From Gynurincola endophyticus (GTDB lineage: Bacteria > Bacteroidota > Bacteroidia > Chitinophagales > Chitinophagaceae): a stretch of DNA of 64,000 bases. This document shows, in pieces, positions 59,838-64,000 of this stretch. Made by a program: the position numbers and the translations under genes. The notes under the pieces are model-generated. The model saw only the letters and a list, made by a program, of their open reading frames with translations, did not search any database and was not told the DNA's origin. The stretch lies in contig NZ_RCWL01000009.1 of assembly GCF_003991195.1 (NCBI RefSeq), forward strand, positions 1-64,000, in the 5' to 3' direction. Numbering within the stretch: the first letter of the stretch is position 1; the number at the start of each line of letters is the position of its first letter.

Positions 59838-60131
59838 ATGCAATAGAATTGAAACATGAAGGAAATGAAGATAAAAAGGGAGTGAAAGACCCGAAACCCG
59901 TGGTGGGTGTCTCCACCCACCGCAAAAAAGACTCAATCCGTTTCATGTATGCTATATTCAAAGCCTTTCTTCTTTACCTTCATCCCTTCATTTCCTTCAT
60001 GTTTCCCATTGTATTTTATAAATATTAATAAGTAAGGCGTCAGCAAAACAATCTTCTTAATTCCTTAATGTGAATTACTATCATCTCTGTAACATTCCCC
60101 ATTTTCCTGCGTCTTTACTCTAAACACTACT
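59838..60131. other. Intergenic region with a GGTGGGTG hairpin
   Basis: Bases 59902-59909 (GGTGGGTG) pair perfectly with 59914-59921 around TCTC, giving a GC-rich hairpin followed by GCAAAAAAG. It may be an intergenic repeat. The rest of the stretch is AT-rich, with AAGGAAATGAAG-like purine tracts whose complement recurs near 59990. No gene is seen. Confidence 0.5.
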
Positions 60132-61343
60132 ATGAGAATAAACGACGCCCTCTACTCTATTCGAAAACCATTTACTTTTTTTGTATTTTCTGTCTGCCTG
60201 TTTTCCCTTACAAATGCGCAGTCGCTAACGCCTGATCAGTTTATTGATGATCTGAATCACTTCAAAAAAGAACTCCCGCAACGACATAAAAACCTGTATG
60301 CAAAAATCTCTGAAGCTGATTTTCTGCGGAAAGTGGATGCAATCGCCCAAAAAGCCAATACCCTCAATAATGAAAGTTTCGAAATAGAACTCTACCAACT
60401 CATCAAAGAAATCGGTGATGAACATACCCGCCTCGAACCCGCTTACAAAACTATCTATCCGGTTAGTTTTGATTTTTTTAAAGAAGGAATATTTGTGACA
60501 GGTACAAATGCTGAAAATGCCGGCTTACTCTATAAACAACTGAATGGAGTGAACACTAAATCAACCAAAGACATTCTTGATTTGGTAAAGACGATTGTGA
60601 AAGACGATAATGCTTCTTATTTTGATGTATACTTTCAGCAGTTTATCAATAATCCCCGCGTTTTAAAAGGACTCACCATTACTCCTGACGACCTAAAAGC
60701 AACATTTCTGTTAGATCAGCAAAAGGCAATACTAAGCGCAGTATCTAAGGAAGCCTACAAACCTGCGGTGAAACCGGATTTGCTGCGTTTTAAACGTTCA
60801 GAAAACTATTGGTTCGAACTGATCAATAACGGAAAAACGCTGTATTTCAATTATCAGGAATGCCGTGAGGAAGAAGATAAACCTTTCGCTGATTTTACAA
60901 ATGAACTTTTCGCCTTAGTAGAAAAGGCAAAACCTGAGAAAATCATCATCGATCTGCGGAATAATATGGGTGGAAACTCAGGAATTATCCATCCATTTAT
61001 GGAAAAATTGAAAAAAAGTCATCTCAATAAAAAGGGGAAGCTTTTTGTGTTAATCGGCAAATCTACCTTCTCCTCTGCCCTCATGAATGCCGTTGAACTG
61101 AAAAGAAACTACCACTCGATTCTTGTAGGTGAATCTACCAGCGGAACGGTAAACCATTACGGTGAAGTAAGAGGGTTTACTTTACCAAACTCTCAGCTGG
61201 TAGTCGGTTATTCTACCCGCTTCTGGGAAGTATGGAAAGGATACGACGGACCACTCAGGCCTGATGTTAAAGTGGAATATTCCATTCATAACTTCAGGAA
61301 AAATATCGATGAAGGCATTGCTTATATTTTAAAACAACCCTAG
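60132..61343 (+). CDS. Secreted S41-family peptidase-like protein
   Basis: The 403-residue protein has an N-terminal signal segment (FTFFVFSVCLFSLTNAQ). Its C-terminal half shows the tail-specific-protease fold: LYFNYQECREEED, KIIIDLRNNMGGNSGIIHPFME, FVLIGKSTFSSALMNAVELK and LVGESTSGTVNHYGEVR. Ser in TFSSA is the likely nucleophile of the S41 family. No PDZ domain is obvious. It would act in the periplasm or outside the cell on unknown peptides. The gene end overlaps the end of the convergent gene at 61340 by four bases. Confidence 0.85.
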   Translation: MRINDALYSIRKPFTFFVFSVCLFSLTNAQSLTPDQFIDDLNHFKKELPQRHKNLYAKISEADFLRKVDAIAQKANTLNNESFEIELYQLIKEIGDEHTRLEPAYKTIYPVSFDFFKEGIFVTGTNAENAGLLYKQLNGVNTKSTKDILDLVKTIVKDDNASYFDVYFQQFINNPRVLKGLTITPDDLKATFLLDQQKAILSAVSKEAYKPAVKPDLLRFKRSENYWFELINNGKTLYFNYQECREEEDKPFADFTNELFALVEKAKPEKIIIDLRNNMGGNSGIIHPFMEKLKKSHLNKKGKLFVLIGKSTFSSALMNAVELKRNYHSILVGESTSGTVNHYGEVRGFTLPNSQLVVGYSTRFWEVWKGYDGPLRPDVKVEYSIHNFRKNIDEGIAYILKQP

Positions 61344-62035
61344 TCTTTTTTGATCAGATTGTTCTCAAAGAGCAGTTGTTTCCCATACGATTCAATGGCC
61401 TCTTCTTGTCTCTGAAAACATTCAGCGAGTAGCTTGAGGTTATTGGTGTATTTTAATACATGCAATAAAAGTTGTTTTTCAATATGCGACCACGGCTGCA
61501 ATGCTCTTGGATATTTTTCTATGACCGTGTTAGGCTGTTCGGGATGATTTTTTGTTCTGTAGATAGCCAGTTTCTGTACAGCCCTTTGTAATGAAAGAAC
61601 ATCATTTGCTGAAAAGTTATTGAAAATTTTTTCTTCAAAAAAGCTGATGTTTTTCCACGGTTCCGGTACCGGAGTAAGCTTCACTTTCTCAATCAGCTGA
61701 AGATGTTCCGGTTTATTGAAATAATGTTGGAAATAATCCAGTAGTTCAATTTTGCTATAGATACCGATGTACTTTCCATACAAGTGATGTGAGGTAATAG
61801 CTTCACTTTTAAATGCAGAAGAGGTTAGAAAAAAACTTGCATATAAACGATACCTCGGAGCTACTCCCAGTTGTACAAAAAGTTGTGTGATTTCATTGAT
61901 TTCTTTTTCAGGAATAGATATGTCTGGAGGATTGGAAACCATATTATTAATAGCATCTCTTCTTTGTTGAAAATCTGCTGCTGCAGAAGCTGATAACTGC
62001 AACCTTTTGTTTAATTCTATTGACATATTTTTCAT
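61340..62035 (-). CDS. Hypothetical protein, 231 residues
   Basis: I do not recognise this family. The product appears soluble and mostly helical, without signal peptide, with aromatic and Gln-rich stretches (LYASFFLTSSAFKSEAITSHHLYGKYIGIYSKIELLDYFQHYFNKPEHLQLIEKV, WSHIEKQLLLHVLKYTNNLKLLAECFQRQEEAIESYGKQLL). ATG 62026, three codons inside, is an equally good start. It is a single gene on the minus strand, and its stop overlaps the stop region of the S41 gene by four bases, so the two convergent transcripts must run into each other. Confidence 0.65.
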   Translation of the reverse strand: MKNMSIELNKRLQLSASAAADFQQRRDAINNMVSNPPDISIPEKEINEITQLFVQLGVAPRYRLYASFFLTSSAFKSEAITSHHLYGKYIGIYSKIELLDYFQHYFNKPEHLQLIEKVKLTPVPEPWKNISFFEEKIFNNFSANDVLSLQRAVQKLAIYRTKNHPEQPNTVIEKYPRALQPWSHIEKQLLLHVLKYTNNLKLLAECFQRQEEAIESYGKQLLFENNLIKKD

Positions 62036-62505
62036 GTATTAGGTGTGTTCAATGTAAACGACTTTATACAATTAGTCAGTAGGATAATGGAATAATTACC
62101 TCAATCGAGGTCATTGGTAAAATAACTAATTATACAAAGAATGATTACTATACGGGGTAAAAAAGTTTAACAATAAGGTCGATTTTAGGCTGTTTGATGG
62201 CGTTATTTAGTAGATATGCTGAAATGCCTTAATATGTGTTATGAAATAAGCAAGAGAGTATTGTTTCGTTTTGATGTTATTGCCTGTATGAACCGCCACT
62301 GATTGATGCGGGATGAGGATACTTCTAACCTTAAAAAGGGCAAACTATTTAAATAGCAATTGAAATAAATTATGTTTATGAGCTGTGTATACCGGAAGTA
62401 TCACCTCTAACCGAAAACAGATATGCTTTGAAGGTGGTGGAACTTTGATTGTAGCGTATTACCGTAAAATTTAATATTTTGCAATTATAAAAATCCTCAC
62501 ACATT
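62036..62505. other. Intergenic region between divergent genes
   Basis: About 470 bases, AT-rich, with promoters expected in both directions. A stretch at 62477-62484 (ATATTTTG) resembles a -7 element for the META-domain gene. No gene, RNA or repeat was recognised. Confidence 0.45.
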
Positions 62506-62976
62506 ATGAAGAAAACTCTTTTTATGATTGCGATGGCTGCTGCAATAGCTGCCTGTAACGATTCGGGTACAGAAAATAATGCAGATAAACCTGCTGATAG
62601 TAATGCGCTGCAAACAGCAGCAAAACCGGAAGATCTTTTAAATAAAGATTGGAGGCTGAAAGAACTCAATGGTTCTTCTATTGTTTTAGATACCACTTTT
62701 CCCAACTACCCGCACATGAAATTTGAAAACCTGACGAATGTAGGTGGTAACCTGGGCTGTAATGGTTTTGGAGGAAATGTCAGCGTAGGCGGAGCCGATA
62801 GTATCACTATTTCTCAGGTGGTATCTACTCAAATGGCTTGTCCGAACCTGGATATCGAAAACCGCTTCAGAGAAGCTTTGGAAAATACTAAAACCTATCG
62901 TATTGATGGTAATACATTACTCCTGAACAATGATAAAAAAGAAGTAATCGCTAAGTTAGAAAATACCAAAAATTAA
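62506..62976 (+). CDS. META-domain (HslJ-like) lipoprotein
   Basis: The 156-residue lipoprotein has a lipobox (IAAC, Cys17), an Asn/Ala-rich linker and one META domain: WRLKELNGSSIVLD, HMKFENLTNVGGNLGCNGFGGNVSV, ISQVVSTQMACPNLDIENRFREAL and YRIDGNTLLL. META/HslJ proteins are small envelope proteins linked to stress or antibiotic tolerance; the fold has conserved cysteines in GCNG and MACPN, both present. It is a single gene with its own terminator. Confidence 0.92.
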   Translation: MKKTLFMIAMAAAIAACNDSGTENNADKPADSNALQTAAKPEDLLNKDWRLKELNGSSIVLDTTFPNYPHMKFENLTNVGGNLGCNGFGGNVSVGGADSITISQVVSTQMACPNLDIENRFREALENTKTYRIDGNTLLLNNDKKEVIAKLENTKN

Positions 62977-63004
62977 TAATTGATTTATAATTTAATTATA
63001 GTGT

Positions 63005-63038
63005 ATGGATCATGCTGTTTTAAAAAAGCATGATCCAT
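63005..63038 (+). terminator. Rho-independent terminator after the META-domain gene
   Basis: ATGGATCATGCT (63005-63016) pairs perfectly with AGCATGATCCAT (63027-63038) around a ten-base loop, and a T-rich tail follows. It may also serve the convergent gene at 63062. Confidence 0.85.
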
Positions 63039-63061
63039 ATTATTTTTATGCTATTGATGAT

Positions 63062-63448
63062 TTATTCTAATCTTTTCAGACGGAAAAGCAGTTGCTGAAT
63101 AGCTTCCTGCGCATCATCAATTATGGATTGTGAAAAAGATTCAGGAAATAATTCTTCCCTGCGGTCTTCAATGTGCTGATATACACTCTCTATATGTTCA
63201 ATATAATTTTTGGGACGGCTTGTTTCAGGTATTACAATGTTTAAAGTTCCTTCCAGTGCAAAAGTGGTTTCTACGAGCCGGTCGGTAATGTCTGCCAGTG
63301 AATCGATTGCCTGATCTAATGAAATATGCGCTTCATAACTACCTTTTCCGGTAATTGACCAGTGAATGAGTTTTAAAGAATTACGAAAAGAGATAAACTC
63401 TCCTAAAAAGTCGGCTACTGCTGTTTTGTTTTGTTTGGTATTGGCCAT
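63062..63448 (-). CDS. Dps/ferritin-like helical protein (DUF5856-like)
   Basis: The 128-residue protein is predicted all-helical. Its first helix pair (FRNSLKLIHWSITGKGSYEAHISLDQAIDSLADITDRLVET) resembles the Dps/ferritin pattern in which a His-Trp helix is followed by an Asp/Glu-rich helix. The residues are not enough to prove a ferroxidase site. Proteins of this size, called DUF5856, are known from phages and some bacteria. It is followed on the same strand by nothing in this window and preceded by the DUF2945 gene 47 bases upstream, so the two may be co-transcribed, perhaps under stress. Confidence 0.65.
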   Translation of the reverse strand: MANTKQNKTAVADFLGEFISFRNSLKLIHWSITGKGSYEAHISLDQAIDSLADITDRLVETTFALEGTLNIVIPETSRPKNYIEHIESVYQHIEDRREELFPESFSQSIIDDAQEAIQQLLFRLKRLE

Positions 63449-63495
63449 TATTATACTGTTTTATTAATTGTAAATAATTAGTATCTCCTGAACTG

Positions 63496-63705
63496 CTACA
63501 GTTTGGTAAGCGCAGTTCCTTTATGTGCTGCTATATGGCCTGTTTTACTGCTTTTAATTTCATATTGCGGGTCTTCTTTCGTAGCATGATGCGTGTATCC
63601 CTTATAATCAAAGTCCTGGGTATGTATTTTTATGATGGTTCCCGAAACCCTTCCAGCTTCGGAGTTCCAGCTTACCCGATCTCCTACTTTGAATTTGGTG
63701 GCCAT
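63496..63705 (-). CDS. DUF2945 / Hva1-TUDOR-domain small protein
   Basis: The 69-residue protein matches the DUF2945 pattern: FKVGDRVSWNSEAGRVSGTIIKIHTQDF, then HHATKEDPQYEIKSSKTGHIAAHKGTALTKL. It is a small beta-barrel of SH3/Tudor type, often encoded near stress genes in bacteria and fungi; the biochemical role is not known to me. The start at 63705 gives the standard length. It lies upstream of the Dps-like gene on the same strand. Confidence 0.92.
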   Translation of the reverse strand: MATKFKVGDRVSWNSEAGRVSGTIIKIHTQDFDYKGYTHHATKEDPQYEIKSSKTGHIAAHKGTALTKL

Positions 63706-64000
63706 AAAAAGATTTTTCGTTTAACAAATGTTACGATTAAGCCCGTAAATTACCCGCACCGCTGGTAGATATCCTGACATGGACTGATTTTCTTACAGTT
63801 ATGAAATAAAACACTTAATAAGTGTTCTTGTATAAATGATACTGCAAAGAGCATGCTCATGCTTACATCCTATGAATACCCGGCTAAAATGTTATTATGG
63901 GAATCGGGATATCACTTTTTTTGTTCAAAAAGTCCTACACATTATAAAAGTAAGTATACTATCTAAAGCCGAAAATGGTATGCCGAAACCAGTTGATATA
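63706..64000. other. Right-end intergenic region
   Basis: About 295 bases to the end of the window with no gene I can support. It contains the upstream region of the DUF2945 gene. Confidence 0.4.

Noticed and set aside
59902-59921. GGTGGGTG/CACCCACC hairpin as a CRISPR repeat or acnB attenuator
   Set aside because: Only one copy, no spacers, and acnB already has a strong terminator upstream of it.

Overview
The window looks like a chromosome segment of a Bacteroidota bacterium, most likely of the family Chitinophagaceae or close to it. The reasons are a SusC/SusD pair, the cluster rpmB-rpmG-DUF4295-ftsY, promoter elements of the Bacteroidota type (TTTG, 19 bases, TAnnTTTG), very few Shine-Dalgarno sites, and lipoproteins with short lipoboxes. 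The genus assignment is inference. No tRNA, rRNA, CRISPR array, integrase or transposase was seen.

Layout. 1-3210: the end of an RHS polymorphic-toxin locus, with a JAMM-type toxin tip, a likely immunity gene, a second orphan tip with an HExxH motif, a lipoprotein, a 59-bp remnant of the first tip and a perfect 36-bp palindrome. 3235-7079 (minus strand): ppk1, ppx and panB. 7256-23093: a LacI-regulated catabolic locus with three secreted glycerophosphodiester phosphodiesterases (GDPDs), SusC/SusD, a BACON/FGE-fold lipoprotein, a complete sugar ABC importer, a mannitol-dehydrogenase-family enzyme and a PfkB kinase. Together these could strip polyol from phosphodiester-linked polyols and feed it into central metabolism. 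23397-37379: housekeeping genes (rpmB, rpmG, DUF4295, ftsY, an amidohydrolase, a saccharopine dehydrogenase, gyrA, a TPR protein, nrdB, nrdA, DinB).

37380-56900: an AT-rich accessory region that reads as a defence island. It holds, in order, an N-terminally damaged XRE regulator, a DUF5343 + Swt1-like HEPN pair, a PD-(D/E)XK protein, a candidate structured RNA, a MazG + GIY-YIG/DUF2075/S24 fusion pair, a GxxExxY protein, a fatty acid hydroxylase, Vsr + Dcm, a giant zinc-ribbon/protein-kinase/P-loop ATPase, a GHKL ATPase with a C-terminal nuclease, and an SF1 helicase with a small partner. 56930-64000: acnB, an S41 peptidase, a META-domain lipoprotein, a Dps-like protein and DUF2945.

The two most interesting systems are (i) the vsr-dcm-kinase/ATPase-GHKL/nuclease cluster at 46567-53970, which resembles a restriction system in which a MutL/MORC-like ATPase nuclease and a kinase-ATPase replace a normal restriction enzyme, and (ii) the MazG/GIY-YIG-helicase-S24 pair at 41768-44301. 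In the second system the S24 domain keeps its Ser-Lys dyad and has an Ala-Gly bond 35 residues before the serine, the spacing known from UmuD and LexA. This suggests a nuclease-helicase that cleaves itself after DNA damage. The GDPD/SusCD/ABC polyol locus is a third candidate for an undescribed pathway.
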